64,000 nucleotides of DNA from Streptomyces spinosus. Its GTDB lineage: Bacteria > Actinomycetota > Actinomycetes > Streptomycetales > Streptomycetaceae. The stretch is taken from assembly GCF_020400655.1 (NCBI RefSeq), contig NZ_JAINRC010000011.1, forward strand, positions 124,001 to 188,000, given 5' to 3'. The position numbers and the translations under genes are program-made. Positions 18,267 through 26,774 of this stretch are shown here, piece after piece. The notes beneath the pieces are model-generated. The model did no database searches, was not told the DNA's origin, and saw only the letters and a program-made list of their open reading frames with translations. Every line of letters begins with the position of its first letter. Within the stretch, counting starts at the first letter, position 1.

Positions 18267-20911
18267 GCCGGGTCTCCTTCGCTGCTGTGACTGCCCGTCT
18301 GCGGTTCCGGTGCGGCGCCACGGCCGGGCTGCCTGCCACCGCCTCGCGTCCATCCGTCGCGGTACGCCGCCATGCGGTCCCGTACGAGTTCGGGGGTGCG
18401 CCGGTCGTCGCCGTGCCGGGCGGGCTGCTGGGGCGGCTCCTCGCGGCGCTGGTGGCGTAGTTGCGGGGCGAGGCTCGCCTGGCGCACGCGGCGCGGGAGG
18501 TCGTCGGAGGGCTCTGCGTCGTCCGGCGAGCGGTGCAGTCTCAAGGTGGTGACGCCGGGGGGCGGGGGCTCGTGGGCCGCGTCGTGGGAGCGGGCTGCCG
18601 CGCCGGTGCCGTCCGGGCCTGGTTCCGGCCGCGTGCCGTGGGGGTCCGCCGCCTTCCCGGTGCCGCGGGGTTCCGGTGTCCGGGCGGTGCCGTGGGATCC
18701 CGGTGTCCGGGCGGTGCCGTGCGGACCGGGCCCGGTGGCCGCCAGGGCGGGACGGTCCGGCCACTGGGTGACGGCGGCCTCCTGGGGCGAGGTCGCGCCG
18801 GGCACGCGCGCGTAGCCGCCTTCTTCGCCTGGCCGGGCCTGTGCGCCCTGGTGGGTGGACGGCTCCGCCGAGCCGCTGTGCAGCAGGGCCTTCGGCAGCA
18901 GGACCACGGCGGTGGTGCCTCCGTACGGGGAGGTCCGCAGATGCACCTTGATGTCGTGCCGGGAGGCGAGCCTGCTGACCACGAAGAGTCCGAGGCGGTC
19001 GCTGTCGAAGAGGTCCAGCGCCTCTGACTGTTCGATGCGGCGGTTGGCCTCGGCCAGGGTCTCGGCGCCCATGCCGAGCCCCCGGTCCTCGATCTCCAGG
19101 GCGTAGCCGTTGCCGACCGGTTCGCCGGTGACCCGCACGCGCGTGTGCGGCGGTGAGAACTGGGCCGCGTTCTCGACGACCTCGGCGAGCAGATGGGTGA
19201 GGTCGGCGACCGCCGCGCCGGTGACGTACGCCTCGGGGAACTGGCGTACCTCCACGCGCGCGTAGTCCTCGATCTCCGAGACGGCGGCGCGTACGACGTT
19301 GGTCAGGGACACCGGCATCCGCCAGGCGCGGCCGGGCGCCGCGCCCGACAGGATGATCAGGCTCTCGGCGTGGCGCCGCATCCGGGTCGTGAGGTGGTCC
19401 AGGCGGAACAGGTCACTGAGTTCGTCCGGGTCGTCGGAGCGCCGTTCCATGCTGTCCAGGAGGCTGAGCTGGCGGTGGACCAGGACCTGGCTCCTGCGGG
19501 CCAGGTTGACGAAGACTCCGGAGATGCCGCTGGCGAGTTCGGCGCGCTCCACGGCGGCGCGCAGCGCGGCGCGGTGCACGGTGGTCAGGGCTTCCGCCAC
19601 CTGACCGGTCTCGTCCTCGGCCGGCGGTCCGGAGGGTGCCTCGGCCTGGATGTCGATCTCCTCGCCCGCGCGCAGCTTCCGCATCGCTTCCGGGAGTTTG
19701 CGGCGGGCGATCTCCAGGGCGTCGTTGCGCAGGCTCACGAGTTCGACCACGAGGGCCCGTCCGATGCGGACGGAGATGACGAGGGAGGCGGCGACGGCGG
19801 CGAGTCCCAGGAGCACGGCGGCTCCGGCGGGACTGAGCAGGCCGTGGGTGACCGGGTCGGCGCGGCCGGCGACGGCCCGGTCCGCGGCTGCCGCGATGGT
19901 CCGCATGCCGTCCTGTACGCGCGCGTGCGCGGCGTTCCACGTGGCCTGCGGTGCCTCGTCGGCGACCCGGACGTCCGGTCCCGCGGCGAGCAGGTTGTTC
20001 TCGGCGGTGCCCAGGGTCGTGTAGGAGCCGCTCGCGGTCAGATCGCGCCAGGCGGCCCGTTGGGCGGTGGGGAGATCGGTGACGGCGGTGTCGGTGAGGG
20101 CTCGGCGCGTGGCGACGGCGGCGCCGAAGAGCCGCAGTCGTTCTCCGCGCAGGGTTCCGGCGGTCGGTGCGCTGCTCAGCAGGGCGTCCTCCTGGGCCAG
20201 GGCTTCGGCGGCGCGGGAGAATTCGAGCAGCACGCGCGCGTCGGAGGCGACGTCGGCCTGCTGGATGCCGGTGAGGGCTCCGTCGACCGCGAAGGCGGCG
20301 CCGATGGTCTTCGTGTACCGCGTGTACGTGTCGTCCCAGCCTGCCTTGTGGCCCCGTACGGCCGTTCTCAGTGTGGGCAGGCGCTCGGCGCCGGTGACGA
20401 AGGCGGCGAGGCGCCTGGAGACGCCGGCGGGCAGTTCCTGGCTGTCGGCGACGGTGCTGTCCCGGCCGAGCCGCAGCCGGTCCACTGCACGGTCGGTGCG
20501 GGCCGCGAGGTCCTGGAGATCACCGTCGTCGCCGGCGCGGGGGTCGGTGGCGTAGCGGACGGCCGCGGTGCGCTCGGCCTGCAACGCGGTGACGGCCGCG
20601 GCGAGCGGGCTGCGCAGTTCCGCGTCCACCCGTTGCGACTGGCGCAGCCGGGCGACGTCCTGAGCGGTGCTGACGGTGGCGTACGCCCAGAGGGCGAGCA
20701 GGGAGACGACGGGCACCATCAGGAGGCTGACCACCTTGGCACGCACGGTGCGGGGGCGCAGGTGCCGGCGGCTTCCACGCGCGCGTGCGGCGAACGGCGG
20801 TGCGCCGGGCGTGCGGCGGCCCTCGTCGGCGGGCGGTCCGGCGTGTGCGCGGCGTCCGCGCGGACGGTGCGCCGCGGCGGCGGCGTTGTCGGGTGTACGG
20901 GGTGGGCGCAT
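18263..20911 (-). CDS. cvnA: Conservon sensor histidine-kinase-like protein CvnA
   Basis: An 882-residue membrane sensor. Residues 59-80 are the first membrane helix. An extracytoplasmic nitrate/nitrite-sensing-type helical domain follows, about 85-340. The second helix (LLGLAAVAASLVISVRI) is near 360-380, then HAMP. A HATPase domain is at about 530-660 (VVENAAQFSPP, EDRGLGMG, SDRLGLFVVSRLA). I see no clear phospho-accepting His box with a matching response regulator nearby. The last 200 residues are a Pro/Gly/His-rich tail with a duplicated GSHGTARTPE-type unit. It heads the cvnA-B-C-D set and lies 48 bases after an MHYT-domain gene. Confidence 0.92.
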   Translation of the reverse strand: MRPPRTPDNAAAAAHRPRGRRAHAGPPADEGRRTPGAPPFAARARGSRRHLRPRTVRAKVVSLLMVPVVSLLALWAYATVSTAQDVARLRQSQRVDAELRSPLAAAVTALQAERTAAVRYATDPRAGDDGDLQDLAARTDRAVDRLRLGRDSTVADSQELPAGVSRRLAAFVTGAERLPTLRTAVRGHKAGWDDTYTRYTKTIGAAFAVDGALTGIQQADVASDARVLLEFSRAAEALAQEDALLSSAPTAGTLRGERLRLFGAAVATRRALTDTAVTDLPTAQRAAWRDLTASGSYTTLGTAENNLLAAGPDVRVADEAPQATWNAAHARVQDGMRTIAAAADRAVAGRADPVTHGLLSPAGAAVLLGLAAVAASLVISVRIGRALVVELVSLRNDALEIARRKLPEAMRKLRAGEEIDIQAEAPSGPPAEDETGQVAEALTTVHRAALRAAVERAELASGISGVFVNLARRSQVLVHRQLSLLDSMERRSDDPDELSDLFRLDHLTTRMRRHAESLIILSGAAPGRAWRMPVSLTNVVRAAVSEIEDYARVEVRQFPEAYVTGAAVADLTHLLAEVVENAAQFSPPHTRVRVTGEPVGNGYALEIEDRGLGMGAETLAEANRRIEQSEALDLFDSDRLGLFVVSRLASRHDIKVHLRTSPYGGTTAVVLLPKALLHSGSAEPSTHQGAQARPGEEGGYARVPGATSPQEAAVTQWPDRPALAATGPGPHGTARTPGSHGTARTPEPRGTGKAADPHGTRPEPGPDGTGAAARSHDAAHEPPPPGVTTLRLHRSPDDAEPSDDLPRRVRQASLAPQLRHQRREEPPQQPARHGDDRRTPELVRDRMAAYRDGWTRGGGRQPGRGAAPEPQTGSHSSEGDPA
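18673..18721. repeat. 22-bp direct repeat in the cvnA tail
   Basis: Two identical 22-base copies at 18673-18694 and 18700-18721, a 27-base period and therefore in frame. On the minus strand they encode two copies of a HGTARTP-containing unit within the disordered C-terminal tail of CvnA. Length variation between strains would not break the frame. Confidence 0.8.
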
Positions 20912-20959
20912 GGCCTCCTCGCTCGGGACGTGGTCGGTGCGCTCGGGCCGGGGGGCCGG

Positions 20960-21733
20960 CTAGCGGGCGACGCTTTCGACGGGCCGTTGGGCGGAGGCGG
21001 AGGCCTGGCGCTCGTCGGCCGTGGGCGAGAGGGCCACGAAGGCCGAGGTGATGAACAGGTAGGACCCGAGGCCGACGGCGAGGGGGAAGATGAACTGCAT
21101 CGCCGTGGCCCCGGGAAGAGCGTCGCCGGACGGGTCCACACGCACGCTCACGGCGAACATCCCGGTGTAGTGCATGCTGCTGACGGCCGCTCCCATGACG
21201 AGGGAGGCGACGGTGACCGCGAGGGGCGATCTGATGTTCAGCCCGGCCCACAGGGCCGCGGTGGCCGCGACCACGGCGATCAGTACCGACAGTCCGACGA
21301 GGACCGGGTCGTAGGTGACGTCGCCGTGCAGTCGGACGGCCGCCATGCCCAGGTAGTGCATGCTGGCGACGCCCAGGCCGGTGGTGAGACCGCCGAGGAG
21401 GAGCGCGCGGTTGCGGTCGCGGCTGTAGCCGACGGCGAAGACGCCGGCGCAGACGACGACCATGGCGACGAGGAGGCTGAGGATGGTCAGCGGCACGTCG
21501 TAGCGGATGTCGCTGCCGCTGACGCGGAAGCCGAGCATGGCCACGAAGTGCATGGTCCAGATGCCCGTCCCGATGGAAGAGGCGGCGGTGACGAGCCAGT
21601 TGCGGCGCGCGCGGCCGGTGGTGGCGAGCGCGCGGACGGTGCAGCGCAGTCCGAGTGCGGCGCCTATGCAGGCCATCGCGTACGACAGCACGGGGGTCAG
21701 CCAGCCGAAGGCGGCGTGGTCCAGGTGTCCCAT
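20960..21733 (-). CDS. MHYT-domain integral membrane sensor protein
   Basis: A 257-residue membrane protein with three MHYT-type motifs, one per pair of helices: IWTMHFVAMLGF, ASMHYLGMAAV and SSMHYTGMFAV. The Met and His residues of this domain have been proposed to hold copper and sense oxygen, CO or NO. No GGDEF, EAL or kinase domain is attached. It starts at the ATG at 21733 and ends 48 bases before cvnA on the same strand, so it is probably the first gene of the conservon operon. Confidence 0.88.
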   Translation of the reverse strand: MGHLDHAAFGWLTPVLSYAMACIGAALGLRCTVRALATTGRARRNWLVTAASSIGTGIWTMHFVAMLGFRVSGSDIRYDVPLTILSLLVAMVVVCAGVFAVGYSRDRNRALLLGGLTTGLGVASMHYLGMAAVRLHGDVTYDPVLVGLSVLIAVVAATAALWAGLNIRSPLAVTVASLVMGAAVSSMHYTGMFAVSVRVDPSGDALPGATAMQFIFPLAVGLGSYLFITSAFVALSPTADERQASASAQRPVESVAR

Positions 21734-21787
21734 GGCCCCGGGACGCTAGCCGGGGCAGGGGCGCACAAAGGGGGCGCATTTCGAAAG

Positions 21788-21819
21788 GTGCCGGAATATG
21801 ACGCACAGTTGTGCCGGAA
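21788..21819. promoter_or_regulatory. Palindrome and repeated word in divergent promoter region
   Basis: Between the MHYT gene and the methyltransferase lies GCACA-GT-TGTGC (21803-21814), a 5-bp inverted repeat. It is bracketed by two copies of GTGCCGGAA (21788-21796 and 21811-21819). The position suits a shared operator for the divergent promoters. No regulator is identified. Confidence 0.35.
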
Positions 21820-21876
21820 CGATCGAGTCCCGCTCGAACATGCGCACAAGGACTTCCCTCGTGACGGTGAGGAATC

Positions 21877-22485
21877 ATGCGGAACATGAACGACGACCAC
21901 ACACACGTCCAGGACTTCTTCACCGCCCGCGCCGCCGACTGGGACAGCCGGTTCCCGGACGACGGGCCGGCCTACGCGGCGGCCGTCGCCGACCTCGGGC
22001 TGCGGGAGGGGGACCGCGTGCTGGACGCGGGCTGCGGCACCGGGCGGGCCCTGCCGCCCCTGCGGGCCGCCGTGGGTCCCTCCGGGGTGGTGCTGGGCGT
22101 GGATCTGACCCCGGCGATGCTCCAGGCAGCCGTACGAGCGGGCAGGCACCGCGACGGGCGGCTGGTGCTCGCCGACGTCGCCGCGCTCCCGCTGGCCTCG
22201 GGCTGCCTGGACGCCGTGTTCGCCGCGGGCCTGATCGCCCACCTCCCGCGTCCGGTGGACAACCTGCGGGAGCTGGCCCGTTGCGTACGGCCCGGCGGCA
22301 CGCTCGCGCTGTTCCATCCCATCGGCCGCGCGGCGCTGGCGGCGCGGCAGGGGCGCCGGCTCACCCCCGACGACCTGCGCGCCGAGACCAATCTCCGGCC
22401 GCTCCTCGCGCGCTCGGGCTGGCGGATGACGTCGTACACCGACGAGGACGCCCGCTTCCTGGCGCTCGCGGTGCGCGAGGACTGA
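21877..22485 (+). CDS. Class I SAM-dependent methyltransferase
   Basis: A 202-residue protein with the Rossmann methyltransferase motifs: motif I VLDAGCGTGRALPPL near residue 45, the acidic end of strand 2 in VVLGVDLTPAML, then LVLADVAALPLAS and the post-motif LARCVRPGGTLALFHP. GAGG-type ribosome binding bases precede the ATG. The substrate cannot be read from sequence; UbiE- and menaquinone-like small-molecule methyltransferases share this pattern. It is convergent with the alpha/beta hydrolase gene, 13 bases between stops. Confidence 0.87.
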   Translation: MRNMNDDHTHVQDFFTARAADWDSRFPDDGPAYAAAVADLGLREGDRVLDAGCGTGRALPPLRAAVGPSGVVLGVDLTPAMLQAAVRAGRHRDGRLVLADVAALPLASGCLDAVFAAGLIAHLPRPVDNLRELARCVRPGGTLALFHPIGRAALAARQGRRLTPDDLRAETNLRPLLARSGWRMTSYTDEDARFLALAVRED

Positions 22486-22498
22486 GGGACGGACCGGG

Positions 22499-23254
22499 TC
22501 AGCCCGTTCCGGTGACGGCTGCCACGAAGGCGTCGGGGTTGTCGAACATGACGTTGTGCCCGGCGCCCGGCACCGTCACCACGCGCACCCCGGCGGCTTC
22601 CAGGTCCTCCCGGCCCACGAGTTCGCCGCTGTGCTCGCCCTGGAGGAAGACGCGGTCGATGGGCAGCCGTTCCAGGAGCGTCCGCATCACGGGGTCGGAG
22701 CCTGTGCGCAGGCCGACGGCACTGCGGTGCAGCGCGCGCGGGTCGGCCAGCCGCATGGTCGCCGCCCACAGCGGGCCGACCGTCTCCAGCACGCGCGCGT
22801 ACCCCCCTTCGACGAAGTCGTCCTCCCCGTAGGCGGCGATCCCGCTGCTGCCGGCGGTCGGCGGCGGAAAGGCGTCCAGGTTGGCCTCCGTCAGGACCAG
22901 CCGGGAGACCAGGTCGGGCCGCCGGTGGGCGAGGACGACGGCTACGGCGCCGCCCATGCTGTGCGCGATCAGTTCGGCTCCGGCGGCCCCGGCGGCGTCG
23001 AGCGCGGCGGCCACCGCGTCGGCGTGGTCCTCCAGCGTGTACCCGAAGTCCTGGGGGCGGTCGCTCGTGCCGTGCCCCGGCAGGTCCACGAACAGGCTGC
23101 GCCGACCCGCGAGTTCGGGCCGCGCCGCGATGTGCGCGTGGTAGACGGCGGACATCGCACCGAGTCCGTGCAGATACACCCGGGCGGGCTCCGCCCCCGG
23201 CACCTCGGTCCACCGTATCCGGCTTCCTCTGCTGTCGAACGTGGCCTGCTGCAC
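22499..23254 (-). CDS. Alpha/beta-fold hydrolase
   Basis: A 251-residue alpha/beta hydrolase. The oxyanion-hole region is VYLHGLGAMS, the nucleophile elbow AHSMGGAVAVVLA places Ser near residue 97, and the catalytic His is in GAGHNVMFDNP near the C-terminus. FVDLPGHGTSDRP is the usual conserved loop. It is divergent from a PadR-type regulator, whose candidate operator lies in the 106-base gap, so it is a likely target of that repressor. Substrate unknown: esters, lactones or haloalkanes are all possible. Confidence 0.88.
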   Translation of the reverse strand: MQQATFDSRGSRIRWTEVPGAEPARVYLHGLGAMSAVYHAHIAARPELAGRRSLFVDLPGHGTSDRPQDFGYTLEDHADAVAAALDAAGAAGAELIAHSMGGAVAVVLAHRRPDLVSRLVLTEANLDAFPPPTAGSSGIAAYGEDDFVEGGYARVLETVGPLWAATMRLADPRALHRSAVGLRTGSDPVMRTLLERLPIDRVFLQGEHSGELVGREDLEAAGVRVVTVPGAGHNVMFDNPDAFVAAVTGTG

Positions 23255-23287
23255 CGTGTCCCTCCCTGTGGTCCGCTACGTCGGAAC

Positions 23288-23315
23288 AATACCTCGGTGA
23301 CGATGTATTACGTCA
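23288..23315. promoter_or_regulatory. Candidate PadR operator
   Basis: The gap between the divergent hydrolase and padR genes contains two interleaved inverted repeats: AATAC-N12-GTATT (23288-23309) and TGACG-N8-CGTCA (23298-23315). The stretch is AT-richer than its surroundings. PadR proteins are dimeric winged-helix repressors that commonly bind such palindromes next to their own gene. The assignment is inferred from position. Confidence 0.45.
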
Positions 23316-23360
23316 AGGCGGTATTGGCTCAGCGATGTATCCCTGCGGGAGAATGCGGCC

Positions 23361-23894
23361 ATGCTCGAACTCGCCATCCTCGGATTCCTGTACGGCGCTC
23401 CCCTGCACGGATACGTGCTGCGCCGCCACATCGCGGCGCTCACCGGCCATGTGCGGCCCGTCGCCGAGAGCACGCTGTACCCGGCGATCAAGCGCCTGGA
23501 GAAGGCCGGTCTGCTGGTGCGGGCCACCGAGCCCGGCGCCGTCGCCGCGCCACGCCATGTGCTGAGCCTGACCGAGGAAGGCGGGCGCGAGCTGAAGCGC
23601 CGGCTCGCCGAGCCCGCCCAGCGCGAGATCACCGACGAGAACCACTGGTTCACGCTGCTCGCGTTCCTGCGGCACCTGGAGGACCCCGCCGCCCAGGCGG
23701 CCGTACTGCGGCGCCGGCTGGCCTTCCTGGAGGAGCCGGCGAGCTTCTTCTACGACGGCGACCGGCCGCTGCGCGCCGAGGAACTGGACGATCCGTTCCG
23801 GCGCGGCGTTCTCACCATCGCGCGTGCCACGAGCCGGGCCGAGCTGGCCTGGCTGCGTGAGACGCTGGCCTCACTCGACGGGCCCGGCCGCTGA
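23361..23894 (+). CDS. PadR family transcriptional regulator
   Basis: A 177-residue PadR-like regulator. The N-terminal winged helix runs over residues 1-75 (LELAILGFLYGAPLHGYVLR, STLYPAIKRLEKAGLLVR, LSLTEEGGRELKRRL). The C-terminal part is helical, as in Vir-type PadR dimerisation domains. These usually repress a neighbouring detoxification or efflux gene until a phenolic or drug ligand binds; here the obvious neighbour is the divergent hydrolase. The 3' end overlaps the next gene on the opposite strand by 24 bases. Confidence 0.9.
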   Translation: MLELAILGFLYGAPLHGYVLRRHIAALTGHVRPVAESTLYPAIKRLEKAGLLVRATEPGAVAAPRHVLSLTEEGGRELKRRLAEPAQREITDENHWFTLLAFLRHLEDPAAQAAVLRRRLAFLEEPASFFYDGDRPLRAEELDDPFRRGVLTIARATSRAELAWLRETLASLDGPGR

Positions 23895-24776
23895 ACTGCC
23901 CTGGTGCCGCACCGGGCAGCCACGCAGACCGGGGACCGGGCGCGTGCCCAGGTCAGCGATGCGATAGCCGTTCGGGTAGCCCTTGACCTCCCGGTTCTGG
24001 CGCGCGAAGTGGGGGCCGCGGCGCGGCGGCAGCAGCCGGACCAACCGGCCGCGCGTCCGTACCGCGCGGCGCACCAGCGCGGACGTGGCGGCGCCGGGTC
24101 GCGGGTAGCGGAACGCTCGCAGCAGGGGCTCGTCGAGCAGCGCGAGCGTGGCCGTGCGCAGCAGCGGTGCCAGGGGGCTCGGGTACCAGGACGCCATCAG
24201 GGCGAGGGTGGCGTCGGAGACCCGGCGGGCCTCTTCGTCCCAGCCGAAGTGGGTTTCCTCGTAGGAGTCGAGGAGGGCCTCGAACTCCTCATGGGTCCGG
24301 GGGATGTCAGGGATGCCCATGTGCCGGCCGAGGGTGCGGTAATACTCGGTGGTGGCGACGATCTCGTGCCGGGACAGCCGCCGCCAGCCGTAGGCGTCGA
24401 TCCAGCGCCGGGGCATCACCACGAAGGTGCTCAGCACGTACCGCATGTCGTCGTCGCCGATGTCGTAGCTGCGGTGCATCTGGTTGATGCGGCGGATCGC
24501 CGTGCGCCCCTCCTCCGCCGCGAAGCCGTGTTCCACGATGGTGTCCAGGAGCAGCACGGTGTCGTCGTACCGCTTCTGCGTGCGCTCGGTCAGCTCCGCC
24601 GTCCGCGCGAGCAGCCGCCCGATGCCGGGCACCGCGTAGGTGCGGTACAGAGCCAGTTCGAGAGCGCGGGTGTAGTCCCAGGGGAACTCGTACGTGACGC
24701 TGATCCGGTAGATCTCCAGCGCGTCCGCCACCGGGTCCAGTCGGCGGATCTGCGCGAGCCGCTCGAACCGCTTCAC
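23871..24776 (-). CDS. Oxygenase MpaB/DUF2236 family protein
   Basis: A 301-residue protein. The frame is open far upstream, but only the part from about 24776 is family-like. I chose the GTG at 24776 (VKRFERLAQIRRLDPVADAL), preceded by AAGGGGG at good spacing. Features are ISVTYEFPWDYTRALELALY, MHRSYDIGDDDMRYVLSTF, WRRLSRHEIVATTEYYRTLG and RTHEEFEALLDSYEETHFG. MpaB and latex-clearing proteins of this family are heme b oxygenases; the His residues noted fit that but the axial ligand was not assigned. Substrate unknown. Confidence 0.75.
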   Translation of the reverse strand: MKRFERLAQIRRLDPVADALEIYRISVTYEFPWDYTRALELALYRTYAVPGIGRLLARTAELTERTQKRYDDTVLLLDTIVEHGFAAEEGRTAIRRINQMHRSYDIGDDDMRYVLSTFVVMPRRWIDAYGWRRLSRHEIVATTEYYRTLGRHMGIPDIPRTHEEFEALLDSYEETHFGWDEEARRVSDATLALMASWYPSPLAPLLRTATLALLDEPLLRAFRYPRPGAATSALVRRAVRTRGRLVRLLPPRRGPHFARQNREVKGYPNGYRIADLGTRPVPGLRGCPVRHQGSSAAGPVE

Positions 24777-24830
24777 CGCGTCGTCCCCCTTCTGCCGCCG
24801 AACCTCCAACTCTACGTTGAGGAGCGGTAG

Positions 24831-25169
24831 ATGGGCGACGGTACTGACTCCGTTCAGGGAAGGGTGGTCCGCGTGTTCGACAGGATCCGCAGGTACGCCG
24901 GCCGGCTCGGCACCTCCACGCAGGGGTGGCCGGCAAGTGCCCGGGAGAGGCGCGCGCACAACTTGTTCGAAGCGGCGGCCGTCTATGTGGCGGCCCGCGC
25001 GGAGGACGACCAGGACCGGATCGAGGAAGCGGCGGCGTGGGTGTCCCCGGAGGCTCTGTCCTTCGGGGTGAGCGAACTGGCCTGCCGGGCGGTCGTCGCG
25101 CTGGCCCGGGAACGCGCCGAGACACCCGCGGCGGTGGCCCGCGACCTGCTCGGACTGCCCGCGGCCTGA
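24831..25169 (+). CDS. Small unknown actinobacterial protein
   Basis: A 112-residue protein, divergent from the MpaB gene by 54 bases. The ATG at 24831 has GGAG ten bases before it; a GTG 42 bases further in is an alternative. It is predicted helical and soluble (ARERRAHNLFEAAAVYVAAR, then DQDRIEEAAAWVSPEALSF), with no signal peptide, membrane segment or motif I recognise. Codon use matches its neighbours. Function unknown. Confidence 0.6.
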   Translation: MGDGTDSVQGRVVRVFDRIRRYAGRLGTSTQGWPASARERRAHNLFEAAAVYVAARAEDDQDRIEEAAAWVSPEALSFGVSELACRAVVALARERAETPAAVARDLLGLPAA

Positions 25170-25312
25170 ACGGAACTTCCTTCTCCGCATCTGGCCGTTT
25201 CGCCCCTGTCCAGGCGGAAACCTGCAGCTCCGCGTGGTGCGCGGAGTCGTGACAAGCGGCTTCCGATCGCACTAGGGTGCGCGCCGATGGACGAACCACT
25301 GGGGAGGCAGGG

Positions 25313-26152
25313 ATGGCCGGGACGGACACTGAGCCCGTCGCCGCCGCGGACGATGCGCTGTACGTGCTGACGGCGGTACTGCTCACGCCGGCACAGTTTC
25401 CGAGCGTGCTGGGCGACGACTACCCGGAGGCGTGTGCGGCGCTGGACCTCGCGCCGCGCGCCGACGGGTACGGCCTGGTGCTGGGCCAGGACGGGCACGG
25501 CGCTCGCTGGACGGTCGTCATCGACGACGTCTCGCTGGTCGCCGTGGCGATCGCGTCCTGGGACTGCGGCATGGAGTACGAGCTGTCGCCGGACGAGCGT
25601 GCGGTCGTGACCGCCCTGCCGGGATGGCCCCTGGCCGTCGCCGTGGCGGCACCCGGCGTGCCCGCTCCCCACGACCCGCCCGCCGAGGAGGCCGGACGAT
25701 CGGCGCTGTGCCCGCCGGACACCGCCTCCTGGGGGCCCGCGCAGCGCCGGCTGGGTGCCGACGAGATAGCACTGCAGTGGGCCGCCTGGCGCGAGCAGAT
25801 CAACGACGCCGACTTCCCCGCACCCGGCGAGCGCACGCCGGATGTGCGGTCCGCGCGGGAGGACGAGGGCGCCGGAGCCGGCGGTCACGCCGGTGTCCGC
25901 CGGGTGCTCGCGGAAGCGCGCGCCTACGTCGACTCGCCACCGCCGCTCGGCCGCGTGCGCTCGTCCTTCGCTCCCGGCGAGGCGCGTACGCTCCGCGCCG
26001 ACGGCCCCGGCTGGTCGATCGTGGCCCGCACCGACGACATCGCGTTCGTCCTGCTCGACGAGGAACCCGGCGAGGTGCTCCCGGTGGGCCGGGGCCCCGA
26101 GCTGCCCGGTCTGCTGGAGGCGCTCGACAAGATGGCCGTACGGCCCCTGTGA
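25313..26152 (+). CDS. Conserved-looking protein of unknown function
   Basis: A 279-residue soluble protein starting at the ATG at 25313 behind GGGGAGG. It has an N-terminal alpha/beta part (ALYVLTAVLLTPAQFPSVLG, WTVVIDDVSLVAVAIASWDC), a central Pro/Ala-rich linker, and a C-terminal part (WSIVARTDDIAFVLLDEEPG, GLLEALDKMA). No catalytic motif, membrane helix or export signal is visible. It is followed by a hairpin that could end its transcript. Confidence 0.6.
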   Translation: MAGTDTEPVAAADDALYVLTAVLLTPAQFPSVLGDDYPEACAALDLAPRADGYGLVLGQDGHGARWTVVIDDVSLVAVAIASWDCGMEYELSPDERAVVTALPGWPLAVAVAAPGVPAPHDPPAEEAGRSALCPPDTASWGPAQRRLGADEIALQWAAWREQINDADFPAPGERTPDVRSAREDEGAGAGGHAGVRRVLAEARAYVDSPPPLGRVRSSFAPGEARTLRADGPGWSIVARTDDIAFVLLDEEPGEVLPVGRGPELPGLLEALDKMAVRPL

Positions 26153-26157
26153 GCCGG

Positions 26158-26197
26158 GGCTGCCGGACGAGACCTCCCGGTCGCTCCCCCGGCAGCC
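26158..26197. terminator. Hairpin after the unknown gene
   Basis: GGCTGCCGG (26158-26166) pairs perfectly with CCGGCAGCC (26189-26197) across a 22-base loop, six bases after the stop at 26152. There is no T-run, which is common for Streptomyces terminators. Confidence 0.4.
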
Positions 26198-26285
26198 GCG
26201 CCGCCCCTGGGCGACGCGGCTCCCCATGGCCCGGCCGGCCCGTCCGGACGGCTCGCCGGGTGAGGTCTTGCCGCGCACCGGCGCC

Positions 26286-26468
26286 TCAGCGCCCGAGCTC
26301 CTTGCGGGTGACCCTGCGCAGCCTGCGCCGCTGTGAGGGGTCCAGGGCGAGGTAGGCGGCCGCCGGAACTCCCACGACGATCAGGAACGCCACCCACCAG
26401 GGCAGCCATATGAGCAGGATCAGCCCGATCGCCACGCCCCCTGCGGCGATCTTCGCGTTCATGGACAT
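26286..26468 (-). CDS. Small membrane protein
   Basis: A 60-residue protein whose ATG at 26468 follows a strong AAGGAGG site; an upstream in-frame start lacks this. It has two hydrophobic stretches forming one or two helices (IAAGGVAIGLILLIWLPWWV and AFLIVVGVPAAAYLAL), then a basic tail (RRRLRRVTRKELGR) likely facing the cytoplasm. Function unknown. The strong initiation site and membrane pattern support it as a real gene despite its size. Confidence 0.7.
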   Translation of the reverse strand: MSMNAKIAAGGVAIGLILLIWLPWWVAFLIVVGVPAAAYLALDPSQRRRLRRVTRKELGR

Positions 26469-26653
26469 GAGCGTCGCCTCCTTCGCGGCCACCGCCGCTC
26501 TCTGATCTGAGAACGGCCCCCCGCTCCCCGCGGTTCCACGACCCGACCCTGAGACATCCCTGAGCCGCACCCCCTAGTGGTCCGCGACAGGGCGGAAGCC
26601 TGTTGGCAGTGGCCGGGACGCGGCGGGCCGTTCTCGGCGGGCTGTCGGCAGCG

Positions 26654-26728
26654 GGCAGGACGCGGTGAGGCCGGCGGGGCACGGCGAGGACGCCGACGAC
26701 CGGCAGGACGCGGTGAGGCCGGCGGGGC
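26654..26728. repeat. 27-bp direct repeat in gene-free stretch
   Basis: Identical 27-base copies at 26654-26680 and 26702-26728, a 48-base period. They sit in the roughly 300-base stretch 26469-26774 between two minus-strand genes, the second half of which is repetitive and rich in ggacgcggtgagg-like words with no convincing gene. Confidence 0.75.
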
Positions 26729-26774
26729 CGGGCGCGACGCGGCCAGGACGCCGGCGGTCCGCCGGCACGCCGCC

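Noticed and set aside
19193..21889. An 898-codon plus-strand frame opposite cvnA and MHYT
   Set aside because: Gly/Asp/Val-rich shadow without conserved sequence; it lies opposite two well-supported genes.
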